A stretch of 64,000 nt of DNA from Flavobacteriales bacterium UBA1986 (GTDB taxonomy: Bacteria; Bacteroidota; Bacteroidia; Flavobacteriales_G; Salibacteraceae). Of the stretch, positions 26,809 to 36,800 are shown piece after piece (within the stretch, counting starts at the first letter, position 1; the number at the start of each line of letters is the position of its first letter). Made by a program: the position numbers and the translations under genes. Location of the stretch: NCBI GenBank assembly GCA_002336245.1, contig DDDG01000006.1, positions 124,001-188,000 on the forward strand, given 5' to 3'. Under the pieces are notes generated by a model that saw nothing but the letters and a program-made list of their open reading frames with translations, was not told the origin of the DNA and made no database searches.

Positions 26809-28242
26809 CTAGCGCCGACTGTTTCGCTTCACTTCGCGAATCAATACGCTTTCCGCCGATGCATCATCGTCGATGCTGAGGTACTTACCCTGACCATAAC
26901 GCGCGATCTTCTTGAGTTTAGACGCATTCGTTTTTTCAGTCTTGACCCCAATCGTTGAGAGTTTGACTCCCGTTCCAAATTTTGATCGAATGTAGGAGAT
27001 GGTCTTCTCGGTATCTTCTTTAGAATAGACTCCGTCGCTCGTAAGGAATATTTGATTGTTCCCGTCTGCAACTAAGCCCTCCAAGGTCAAACGATAGGCT
27101 TCCTCTACCCCTGCTGTGGTATTCGTTTTACCATGAGCGAAGAGATCATCGATCTGTTTTTGAGCTCTATTGACGTCCAAATTTGCTTTGATGTTCATGA
27201 ATAGTTCGACACTGTCGGAATAGGTTAAAATGGCCAATTGATCCACAGAGCGCATACTTCCAATCAGGCTTTTAAGCGCCTTGCGCAGCAACTGGAACTT
27301 TCCAGATAAGCGCATTGATTCGGAAACATCGATGAGGAACACAAGATTATTCTTCTTGAACTGAGACAATGGTAGGTACTCAGAATCTTGACGTGGTTCA
27401 GTATCTGCGGACGGCTCTTTGGGTCTTCCCTGCTCTTTTGCCTCCGTTTTTGCTTCTGTTGTCGTGTCCGGAATGATCACCGCTTCTTTCTGTTCTTCTT
27501 TATCAAGAATCCTCCTGAACACTTCCTTTCGCAAAGAATCCGTTTCAGCATGTTTTATGTCCGCGATTACGTGTCCTTCCTGACGCTCCAAATACACATT
27601 CACTTCATTTTGAAGGCGATTCACATACTTCTCTACCACTTGTGTTTCATAGCCCTCAGCCTGCACGCGCCAGCGGTATTTACCTGCGGGCAACATTAAA
27701 TGCACGAAACCAAAGGAATTGCTCTCCTCTTCCTTCTGGGATTCAAGGTTCAAGGTCTGAACCCTAGCTTTCTTGACAGGTTCCATATTCAATCCATCCC
27801 CAACAAAAAATCGAATGTCGAAGGTTTTCCGTCCTGGCTTCTCATCAAAATTCGGACAAGCGGGATCGTATTCCTTTGTGAAGGATTCTACTTCTCCTCG
27901 AATTTGAATGGGCAAAGGCCTCAGCAGTTTGCTGAAGTACACCATGACTTGCTCATTAAACTTTCCAGTCTTTTTCGGATTGAATTGAATGCGAATGAAT
28001 TCTTCTTTTCCTGGAAGGAGCTTCTTATCAGAAAACTGAATTACGGTGCGTTCCGACTGTTCTGCTCTCAAAATGTACACTACCTCTTCGTAAGCATTTT
28101 GAACGCCCACATCGACAAAGAATGGGTCTCCAGCTTTGAGAATGCCGAAGTCATGGACATTCGTCTCAAGAATGATTTGAGCTTGGCATGAGAGCGCGCT
28201 TAAGAGGGCAACACTTGCGGTTAGGGTGCGTAGAAATTTCAA
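26809..28242 (-). CDS. Exported von Willebrand factor A (VWA) protein
   Basis: The 477-residue protein has a signal peptide (LTASVALLSALSCQA). Residues ~25-120 form an ASH/DUF1573-like beta domain (VHDFGILKAGDPFFV, LPGKEEFIRIQFNPKKTGKF). Next is a carboxypeptidase-like/PEGA-type segment (MLPAGKYRWRVQAEGYE), then a charged linker, and then a VWA domain at ~298-470. The MIDAS motif is intact: VFLIDVSESM, a Thr in KTNTTAGVEEA, and LTSDGVYS. It probably binds a protein ligand through a metal ion in the periplasm or at the surface. The floA operon ends 24 bases before its start. Confidence 0.85.
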   Translation of the reverse strand: MKFLRTLTASVALLSALSCQAQIILETNVHDFGILKAGDPFFVDVGVQNAYEEVVYILRAEQSERTVIQFSDKKLLPGKEEFIRIQFNPKKTGKFNEQVMVYFSKLLRPLPIQIRGEVESFTKEYDPACPNFDEKPGRKTFDIRFFVGDGLNMEPVKKARVQTLNLESQKEEESNSFGFVHLMLPAGKYRWRVQAEGYETQVVEKYVNRLQNEVNVYLERQEGHVIADIKHAETDSLRKEVFRRILDKEEQKEAVIIPDTTTEAKTEAKEQGRPKEPSADTEPRQDSEYLPLSQFKKNNLVFLIDVSESMRLSGKFQLLRKALKSLIGSMRSVDQLAILTYSDSVELFMNIKANLDVNRAQKQIDDLFAHGKTNTTAGVEEAYRLTLEGLVADGNNQIFLTSDGVYSKEDTEKTISYIRSKFGTGVKLSTIGVKTEKTNASKLKKIARYGQGKYLSIDDDASAESVLIREVKRNSRR

Positions 28243-28265
28243 ATGATTGAATTCAAATCACCGAA

Positions 28266-29288
28266 TCATTCCTTGCTATCCGGCGCGGAAGTCGTCGAAC
28301 CTTCACCTGGAGGTTTTGAAATGGAATCGCGCATTCCGGTATCGGCTTGGATGTTCCTCATTCGGTAGTAATCCATGATACCCAAGTTTCCACTTCTGAA
28401 GGACTCGGCTATTGCCATAGGAATTTCCGCCTCTGCCTCGATTACTTTAGCCTTCATCTCCTGTGCCTTCGCAATCATTTCCTGTTCGAGGGCAACGGCC
28501 ATAGCTCGTCGCTCCTCAGCCTTAGCCTGGGCGATGTTTTTATCTGCTTCGGCCTGATCTATTTGAAGAACAGCACCAATGTTTCGTCCAATATCAACAT
28601 CCGCAATGTCGATGGATAGAATTTCAAATGCCGTACCTGAGTCCAAACCTCTTCCAAGAACCACTTTTGAGATGGAGTCTGGATTCTCTAAAACTGCTTT
28701 GTGGGAATCAGCCGAACCAATGGAAGAGACAACGCCTTCACCAACACGAGCAAGAACCGTATCCTCACCAGCACCACCAACCAATTGTTTGATGTTGGCT
28801 CGAACCGTTACACGTGCTTTTGCTATCAACTGAATACCATCCTTGGCAACCGCAGTTACTGGAGGAGTATCAATCACTTTCGGGTTTACAGACATTTGAA
28901 CCGCTTCAAAAACATCGCGACCAGCAAGGTCAATCGCCGTGGCCATATTAAAATCGAGGGGGATGTTTGCCTTATCTGCCGAAATAAGTGCATTCACAAC
29001 ATTGATTACGTTTCCTCCCGCCAAGTAATGCGCTTCCAACTCATCTCGGGTTAAGGACAATCCCGCTTTGGTTGAATTGATCATTGCCTTCACGATGATG
29101 GCAGGTGGCACTTTTCTCCATCTCATAAAAACGAGCTGAAGGAGGGAAACACGAACGTTCGAAAGTAAAGCCGAGAACCAGAGTCCTACAGGAACATAAT
29201 AGAATAAAATGTAAAGTCCGATAACAACCGCTACTCCAATTGCTATGAGCACTCCCATACTAGGAGCTAATAATATTGAGAGTTCCAT
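28266..29288 (-). CDS. floA: Flotillin-like protein FloA
   Basis: The 340-residue protein has one N-terminal membrane hairpin (VLIAIGVAVVIGLYILFYYV) and the FloA/UPF0365 core (GGNVINVVNALISADKANI, VQMSVNPKVIDTPPVTAVAK, DGIQLIAKARVTVRANI, LVGGAGEDTVLARVGEG). A coiled coil of Ala/Glu repeats follows (~240-300) and ends in IMDYYRMRNIQADT. FloA organises ordered membrane microdomains and is usually coupled with NfeD, as here (3 bases between the genes). Length is normal. Confidence 0.96.
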   Translation of the reverse strand: MELSILLAPSMGVLIAIGVAVVIGLYILFYYVPVGLWFSALLSNVRVSLLQLVFMRWRKVPPAIIVKAMINSTKAGLSLTRDELEAHYLAGGNVINVVNALISADKANIPLDFNMATAIDLAGRDVFEAVQMSVNPKVIDTPPVTAVAKDGIQLIAKARVTVRANIKQLVGGAGEDTVLARVGEGVVSSIGSADSHKAVLENPDSISKVVLGRGLDSGTAFEILSIDIADVDIGRNIGAVLQIDQAEADKNIAQAKAEERRAMAVALEQEMIAKAQEMKAKVIEAEAEIPMAIAESFRSGNLGIMDYYRMRNIQADTGMRDSISKPPGEGSTTSAPDSKE

Positions 29289-29291
29289 ATT

Positions 29292-29759
29292 TTAATTTTC
29301 TACTCGTTTGACAATGACTTTATTTCTTTCAATTTTAAGGATTTCCACCTTAGACCCTTCGTCTATAAAATCTTGCATGCTCGATACTTCAGTTACCCCA
29401 GCTTCAAAACGCGCCTTTCCAGTCGGAGCCAATCTAGATTCTGAAATACCTACTTCACCCACATGGAAATCTAAAGAAAGGTCTTTTGAACTTCTTGAAT
29501 TGATGCTCGACTTCACTCCCATTCTCGTCCAGGTTCCTGGCCTGAAGGCATAGTATCCAAGAATTCCAGAGGCAATCGCACCACCTATTAAGGTCATGTG
29601 TCCATGCATCATACTGATTTGATAGCCGAAGTAAATCCCAATAAGAATGAGAAGAAAACCAACAATTCCAACGAATCCCAAGCCCGGAATAAAAAATATT
29701 TCGACCAAAATGAGAACAATTCCAAGAACAATTAAAAGAACAATACCGGTGATCGTCAT
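29292..29759 (-). CDS. NfeD-like membrane protein
   Basis: The 155-residue protein begins with three close membrane helices (ITGIVLLIVLGIVLILVEIF, GIVGFLLILIGIYFG, LIGGAIASGILGYYAF) and ends with the OB-fold NfeD domain (VGEVGISESRLAPTGKARF, GSKVEILKIERNKVIVKRV). It is the short, protease-free NfeD form that partners flotillins. Its start overlaps the M48 stop by ATGA and floA follows 3 bases later. Confidence 0.93.
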   Translation of the reverse strand: MTITGIVLLIVLGIVLILVEIFFIPGLGFVGIVGFLLILIGIYFGYQISMMHGHMTLIGGAIASGILGYYAFRPGTWTRMGVKSSINSRSSKDLSLDFHVGEVGISESRLAPTGKARFEAGVTEVSSMQDFIDEGSKVEILKIERNKVIVKRVEN

Positions 29760-30541
29760 GGCTTGTAATACTTCATCGCCTCGGGAAGGTAAGCTTTAAT
29801 GTCTGCTATTCTGCTTTCATCGCTTGGGTGCGTGCTCAGTATCTCAGGGGCAGCAGAGCCGCCCTGCTGCGACATTCGCTCCCAGAATTCAACGGCGCGT
29901 TCGGGATTGTAACCAGCTATGGCCATAAAAACCAAACCCATCTTATCTGCTTCCGACTCCTGATTTCGGCTGAACTTTAAAGCACCGAGGGTGCTGCCAA
30001 TGCCATAGGCTTGCAGAAATAAATTTGAGGTGATGCTTGAGTCCTTTGCCAAGGCTGTACCCAATGCCATTCCGCCCATCTCAATCGCCATCGATTGGCT
30101 CATGCGCTCGTTTCCGTGCCTTCCAATGGCATGCGCTATTTCGTGCGACATAACCACTGCTAGTCCGGTTTCATCTTTACAAACTGGAAGAATCCCCGTA
30201 TAGAAAACAACCTTCCCACCGGGCATACACCAAGCGTTTACCATTGGGTCATCGACAAGTCTAAATTCCCACTCGTAGCCTTCGATGCGCGAAGACTCTC
30301 CAACCTCCTTTAAAAATGTTGCGACGGCAACGGCCATCTTAGTACCAACGGCATTGACTGTTTTAGCTCCAATTCCATTGTCGACAACATTGTTCTCTGC
30401 AAGAAACTGATCGTACTGTTGGTAGGACATTGAAAGCATCTCCTTTTCGGGGAGAAGGTTCAATTGACGACGGTTGGTTATAGGGACTCTTGAGCAGCTT
30501 TCTAAAACGATTACTGCTAGAATTAAAAAGGTTTTTTTCAT
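29756..30541 (-). CDS. M48 family zinc metalloprotease, lipoprotein
   Basis: From ATG 30541 the protein has 261 residues with a lipobox (VLESC, Cys ~16). The catalytic motif MSHEIAHAIGRHGNERMSQ holds HExxH, and the downstream zinc ligand Glu is in SRNQESEADKMGL. The order matches BepA/LoiP-like M48B peptidases, which clear damaged outer membrane proteins. The chosen ATG overlaps the clpS stop (ATGA), and it gives a normal leader; a start 42 bases upstream does not. It belongs to the tpiA-floA gene string. Confidence 0.93.
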   Translation of the reverse strand: MKKTFLILAVIVLESCSRVPITNRRQLNLLPEKEMLSMSYQQYDQFLAENNVVDNGIGAKTVNAVGTKMAVAVATFLKEVGESSRIEGYEWEFRLVDDPMVNAWCMPGGKVVFYTGILPVCKDETGLAVVMSHEIAHAIGRHGNERMSQSMAIEMGGMALGTALAKDSSITSNLFLQAYGIGSTLGALKFSRNQESEADKMGLVFMAIAGYNPERAVEFWERMSQQGGSAAPEILSTHPSDESRIADIKAYLPEAMKYYKP

Positions 30542-30807
30542 TCGATCTCGGCTGTAAGGCCGCGATTCAGCAAGGCTGAACACATCTGCAGAAGTTTGTC
30601 TTCTGGTCCAGAGGAAACGTCACACTTACCTTTAAAGTGAACAATGAAAGTACACTGTTCGGCTTGCTCTGGTTCGTGTTTACAAACTTTCATCAAGGAA
30701 TCAATGACAAAGTCGAAGGTGTTCACTTCGTCGTTGTACAAAATGAGGGACTTCTCTTTTTCGAGCAGTACTTCTTCGCTTGTAAGTTCTAATGTTTGTG
30801 TTCCCAT
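30538..30807 (-). CDS. clpS: ATP-dependent Clp protease adaptor ClpS
   Basis: The 89-residue adaptor delivers N-degron substrates to ClpAP. Signatures: LILYNDEVNTFDFVIDSLMKV, with the N-degron pocket in YNDEVNTFD, then CKHEPEQAEQCTFIVHFKG, LLQMCSALLNRGLTAEIE. Bacteroidota-type ClpS (shorter, with CKHEP). Start and end overlap the neighbours by TAATG and ATGA, so it depends on transcription of the giant genes upstream. Confidence 0.94.
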   Translation of the reverse strand: MGTQTLELTSEEVLLEKEKSLILYNDEVNTFDFVIDSLMKVCKHEPEQAEQCTFIVHFKGKCDVSSGPEDKLLQMCSALLNRGLTAEIE

Positions 30808-33800
30808 TAGTTTCCGCTTAATTGAATCGCGCGCTGCAAATCTACTTGCTTTCCGTTTTGCATGGCCAGGATGAAGGCTCCTTTTAAGCCTTCTGCGATT
30901 ATTTTCTCTTTAAAGTCGTTGGCCTCTTGGTAACTGGTGTAACCTCCAACGATGTATTTGGTCATATTTCCTTCAATGACTACATCCAATCCTAAATTGC
31001 TTATTCCCAAAATTATTTGAGCGTCTTCAAAAGGCACTTCACTCTCATATGCTCCAACCTGAACAACAAATTCAATTCCACCAGCATTCCCTGAAGGAGC
31101 TGGTTTAGAGGCCGGTGGAGAAACTTGAGGCGTATTTGATTTTGACGGAACTCGGTTTTGAAGACCTTCCTCTTTGGCGAATACAGATGGCCCCTGTTCG
31201 GCGACCAATTGATCAGCTTCTGCTTGACTCACGCGATTTCCACCGTAATAGATTGTCACGAAGGCATCGGAAATTCCAAGGTCACGTATACGTGTTTTAG
31301 CGGCACTTGCTGGAGCTATATCCTGATAAATGCCCGAAGTGTATTTCACCAGGCCTCCAGTTTGATGGCTTACCAACGGACTCAGATTGAACATCGCCGA
31401 AGGAGGAACCTCTCTGCTGTAAGCCCCAACTTGAACCGTGTAATACAATCCCTTCACATCTTCTCCACTGTAAAGACGTGCATTTTCTGGAAGTTCTTCA
31501 GAAGCACCATTTGAATTCGTGCTTGAAGTTCCCTCTGTTGAACTTGCAGCAGCGCTGGCAACTTCTGAAGCTTGACCTTGTGCTTCCCCTTCAAGGATTT
31601 TCTTCGCCTCAAAGACCGGTATGCGGTTTCCGTCCCGATATGCAACCACAAATGCATCTTTATATCCAATGGCCCGAATTTCATTCTTGGCCAAATTCGC
31701 TTCATTAATTTTCTTGAAAATACCTGCAGAATACCGAGTGAAACCATTCGGTCCGTCTTCACCTCGCACTGGAGCGAAGCCTCTAAACACATCCTGAGAT
31801 ATTGGTCTTAAGAAAGCCCCAACTTGAACGGCATAACACACACCCTCAGGTAGACTTGAGTTTACAGGAATCGGATTGTCTGGTCCGTATAGAGATTCAT
31901 TGAAGTCGATTTTCTTGTAGATGGCGCTGGTTAAGACACCAGGGATTTCCATTTGGCCTTGAACGATTTTAGAGAAATCGTCTTTAGAAAATCCTTGTTG
32001 AGAAGGCAAAGCCACTGTACCTGTTTTTTGTTGAGTAACGAGGGCAAGTATACCCTGACGCTCAACTTCATTGAGTTTTAGCACCTCAGCAATGGCTGCA
32101 TTTCGTTCTTTATTACCCTCAATCGCTAGAACCTCTGCCTCCTTGAATTTTCGATCAGCAATTTCCCGCTTTTCAGCTGCGCGCTCTCGCAAACTTTCGA
32201 CTTTAGTCATAAGTGCCTCTTTTTGAGCTGGATCTTCTTGCTCATTGGCCAAGTTCTCCATCTCCTGAAGCTCTGTCTCCATCATGACGGCTTCTGCCTC
32301 AGCTTTTTTCACATCCTCATAGAGCACTTGCGCTTGTTGAATTTTTCGTTCCCCTAGTGCAACACGATTGTCAAAACGTTTGTAAGCAGGTGAGTTTGCA
32401 ATTTCTTGGGCGTCATTGGTACTTACAACCTCACTTACTTCTGGGATTTCAAGGCGAACCTTGTTGCGCACATCAACCACATTGGCTTCTACTACTCTAA
32501 GCTCCTCCGCTTCGATGTTGGAGACTTCGGCTTGTTTAGTCATGCGCTCAGCCTTTTCAGTAAGCACCTCAGCCTTGGCAATCAAACGTTTCTTCTCTTT
32601 CTTCTTCTTTGTGTTTTCCGCCAAAGCCTTTAAGTCCTCAGCATATTGTAAGGTGTCTTTAGCCATCTGCTCCAACTCCTGCGCTTGCATGCTCGCCATG
32701 TCAGCAGGAGAAAGCTCTGCAGCTGTTGACCCAGACTTATTGAACGAATTCGCATCAACAGTAGTAAGTTCATCGAGCGCCTCAATTTGAGTGACGTAAG
32801 CATCTACTATTTTGCGTTGGTTGTTCACTTGAGATTCTACATCAACAATTTGAGCTTCGAGCACGCGACGTTTTTTCTTCTTCTTGGTGGTAGCCAATTC
32901 CGTATTGAGATTTCCAAGTTCTGTTTCTAGACTTTCCAATTCACTTTGAGCACTGCCTTGATTGTTCTGAAGTGTATTTCTCACGTCGCGAGATACTCCT
33001 TGAATTTGAGTTTTGCTCTGGGCTTCTGGGATCAACTGACCAGCAGGGCTTTCGGCTTCGAACTTCGATTCCTCATTAAAAATGGAATTGGCTGCTCCAC
33101 TAGGACGAGTTCCCGAAGCTCCCGTAATAGGACCAGCGCTTGATGATCGTCCGGCTTCAAGCTCAGTGATTGAGGCCACATCAGGTGCGTCTAGAGTTTC
33201 AATTTCTTGAGAAGAAGAACCACTGGATTGATTGCTGCTAGAAGCTTTATTGTTTTGCTGAGAGTTTGCAGTTGCGCCAGCTTCAGAATTCGAGCGTGTA
33301 AGACTCGACTGTGTAGATCCACTTTCGATTCCTGTATCGTCGAACCGTGAAGCACTTTCCCCATTTTCGAAGGCTTCATTTTGATTGTCACTTCCCGAAC
33401 CGCCTGTACCCTTAGCGCCTTCAGTTTGTGCATTGTTTCCTGCAGACTCACTAGTACCTTGGCCATTTGCAGTACTTGAATTTCCTGGCGCCGCTTGGTT
33501 TTGATTTCTAGTCTGAGAAGCCAATTCTGCCGCATTTTGTTCGTCTGGAGAGGCCGTGGCGTTGACCACATAAGGAACTGGATCAGGAGTGTAACTTTCC
33601 TTCACTTCCTGCTCTAAAGCAACGAGATCTACACTTCCTTCAGCAGCCAAACGATCGAGCTGACTGACATTCTTCTCGAGCTCTCGCTCCTTTATCTGGT
33701 GCAGCTTGTAGAGGTTCGATTTGCGTTCTTCAATGGTAGCATACAATTCCGGCGAATCATCGACTGTTTCTACGGAGTCGAGATATTTTCTCTCGCGATC

Positions 33801-36800
33801 CATATCGGCAAGCCAATCCTCATTGAGCACTTTCATCTTCATAGCCCGCTTAACCTCATCCCTCTCTTCTGCAACGTGCATGAAATCGTTTTGGTAAGCA
33901 TTGTGGTAACCTGAACGCATTATTTTAATCAGACTTTGATCTTCTGGAGATGTCAATTGCTCCATAAGGTGATCGGTGTTGAAGCGACTTCCGCTGGGGG
34001 CTTCAAAATCCGTATGCGCATAGTTGTGTTCTCTGCCAACACTGCCTTCTGCCCGAACCTCAGATGCTGAATGACTGGAAACGCTGTTTTGCTCAACAAT
34101 GTGCAAACCATCTTCTGTAAATTCGGGGGTCGCAGCCTCATCTGCCACCTCTTCGTAGCTCTCCAAGGTCTCATCTTCGGCAACGGCGGTCAGCACATCT
34201 TCTACGTCAACAACCTTCGGTAGGATAGTAGCGTCAGGAGTCTCACTCGCCAAAGCCCGAATGGGTTGCGAACTTTGAACGTTGTCGATAATTTCCGTGA
34301 TCACCGCAAGCTCTCTTGCTAGAGTCTCAACTTCCCTTCCCGTACTTTTAGCCCTTGCGTCGGCCTGGCGCGCTGCCTCGCGGTCACTTTCTATTTCTTT
34401 CGACAAAGTCTCGGCATTCTTAGAACCTGCTTTTGCTGTAAGCAAAGTCTTTTCTTTTGCAAACACCTCATCCTTCAAACGATCGGCATATTGCCGTTGA
34501 TTTTTGTAGGTCGTTTGTTTGGCTTTCAATTTTTCTTCGACGTCCTCTTCGGAATAATCGATTGAAGATTTCTCTTGTTTTTGCTCTTCAACATAATTCT
34601 GAAGCTCTTTCAGTTTTGCCAAGCTGGACTCTGTATTGTTCTCGTCAATGGAGTTTTGAATTTGGTTCGCATAACTCGTCGCAATTGCAACTCCACTTCT
34701 CTTCTGATAAGCACGGTCGTTCAGTTTTTCAGCCAATTGTTCTGCAGTTCGAGCCTCGTCTAAGAGAAGCTCAGATTGACGATCGAGGCGTTTCACTCGA
34801 TCTTGGGTTTTGAGGTTAGTGGGCGAGGTAATGTTGGTATCGATGGATGCAAGAAGGTTGGCGGCCTCTTTCGACTTATATCCAGACTCCCTACGTTTAT
34901 TCTTGGCAATGTTTTTAGCCACCTCACTTTCAAGTTCCAAAATTTGAGCGTCTTTCTCTAAGGACTTCGCATTGTTGAAGGAAACTTCAATGATTTCGTC
35001 TTTTGTCGCCGGAAGGCTCGTCAATTCAAATTTTAAGCGCCCCGTAGGAGAAATGCTTCCGGGCGGTACACTGCCAGTTGAAGACGACTTCGCTCCAATT
35101 TCGGATGACTCTGAGTCCGTCGCCCCATTTTCGGTGGATCCTGAATTCTTAGTTGTGGTTCCTGCCGACGCTTCTGCCAGTGCCTCTGCGTTGTCGGCAG
35201 CTTCAGCTCCACCAACTGGCTTCTTTCCCTCATTAACAATCTCCAATTTCGGACGATCGCTCGTATTTGATGCTAGGACGGGCTCTGCTTTCTGGGCTCT
35301 ATCTACCTTATCCTGTGGCGTTACGTCCAGTTGTGCTCTCTTCTTGAAGATATCCGCAATCACTGGGTCATCATCCGAGATTTCAATATCGATCATGTTT
35401 TTAATGATCAGCTTCTCGTCAACCGTCCCTTGATTTTCAATCTTCATTTCTTGAAACAAAGGCGAAAAAGGATCTTGGTTCTTCAACTCTACAATTCCAG
35501 AATGCGTTACCTGACTTCCTTCGTAGTCTACTAGAAACTGGAATTTACCGGTTTGCGGAAGTTCAATCAAATACTTTCCGCTCGTACCATCCGTTTCCCA
35601 CGACCCAATCTGAACACCACGCTCAACATCCTTAACATCAATCTTGGCCTTCTTGGTCGACTTTGACTCAAAGATCCCCGTGATGATGGCTACATCCAAG
35701 GCAACACGTTTCATGTTGATCTTGTATACATGGACTTCTCCTTGCTTACTGCTTCGTTTGGAGGAGAAATAAGCCGTCTTCTGATCCGCATCGGAAATAA
35801 AGAGAAAGTCGTCATCAGGAGTGTTGATGGCGAAGTCCATATTAACAGGCTTTTCAAATTTGCCTGTTGTGGTGTTGTACTCACTTTTGAAGACATCATA
35901 TCCACCAAGTGAATTGTGACCCTTAGAAGAAAAATAAAGTGTATTCCCATCTGGGTGCATAAAGGGGAATCCCTCGTCGAGGTCGGTATTCAAGCTAGCA
36001 ATCGCCTTTGGACTCGACCATCCTTTGTGGTTTCGTTCGGCTGTGTATAGGTCGCTGCCACTGCCTTCCTCACCTTTGATGCTGGTAAAATAAATCGTGC
36101 TTGCGTCTTTAGGCAAGTACATAACACTCTCAATGCCTTCTTTCTTTTCATATTCACTTCGAAACTCTTCTGGCTTAAGAACCATCTTCCCTCCAAACTC
36201 TTCCAGATCATAGACCTTAAAGAAATCTGCCTCCTGAAGTTTTTTCTTTTCTAAAACGACGATGTCGGTAATGTTCCTCAAGAGCGATTGCCCACTCTCT
36301 GCTTGCTTCAAATGCCCTTGAACCTCATATTGAGATTGCTCTTTTGGCTTGGAGAGGCTGATGAACTTCTTGTAGTTGTTGACCGCTCGCTTGAAATCAT
36401 AATTCAAATGATAGGCTTTCCCCAAGAAGAAATAACTCTGCGGTTCAACATCCGGACGAGTTACCGAGTATTTTAGATATTCCAGTCCTTTGGATTTATC
36501 TTCTCCTCCAAAGGTTAAGCAGGCCCCGTAGCGATAATTGTAATTCGGGTCTTTCGGATAATTTGAAACCAACTGGGAATACAAGGGAAGTGCATCGCGG
36601 TACTTGCCAGTTTCAAAATATTCTTCTGCAACTTTCCTCAACTCCTTTTCACTCGAAGGTTGAGCTTGCATGGACAATGGGTTCACGCAAAGAAGTAAAA
36701 AAGCTATAATGACAAACGTCCTCAATCTGCAGTGGGTTTTTGCAAAGTCTGCAAAATTACCATTTCGGAGCGAATCCAGCATATGGAATAGGCTCAACAT

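Noticed and set aside
34972..35433. Open frame of 153 codons on the plus strand inside the giant envelope gene
   Set aside because: It is antisense to the Ser/Gly-rich linker of that gene. Long antisense frames are expected over such biased codons.
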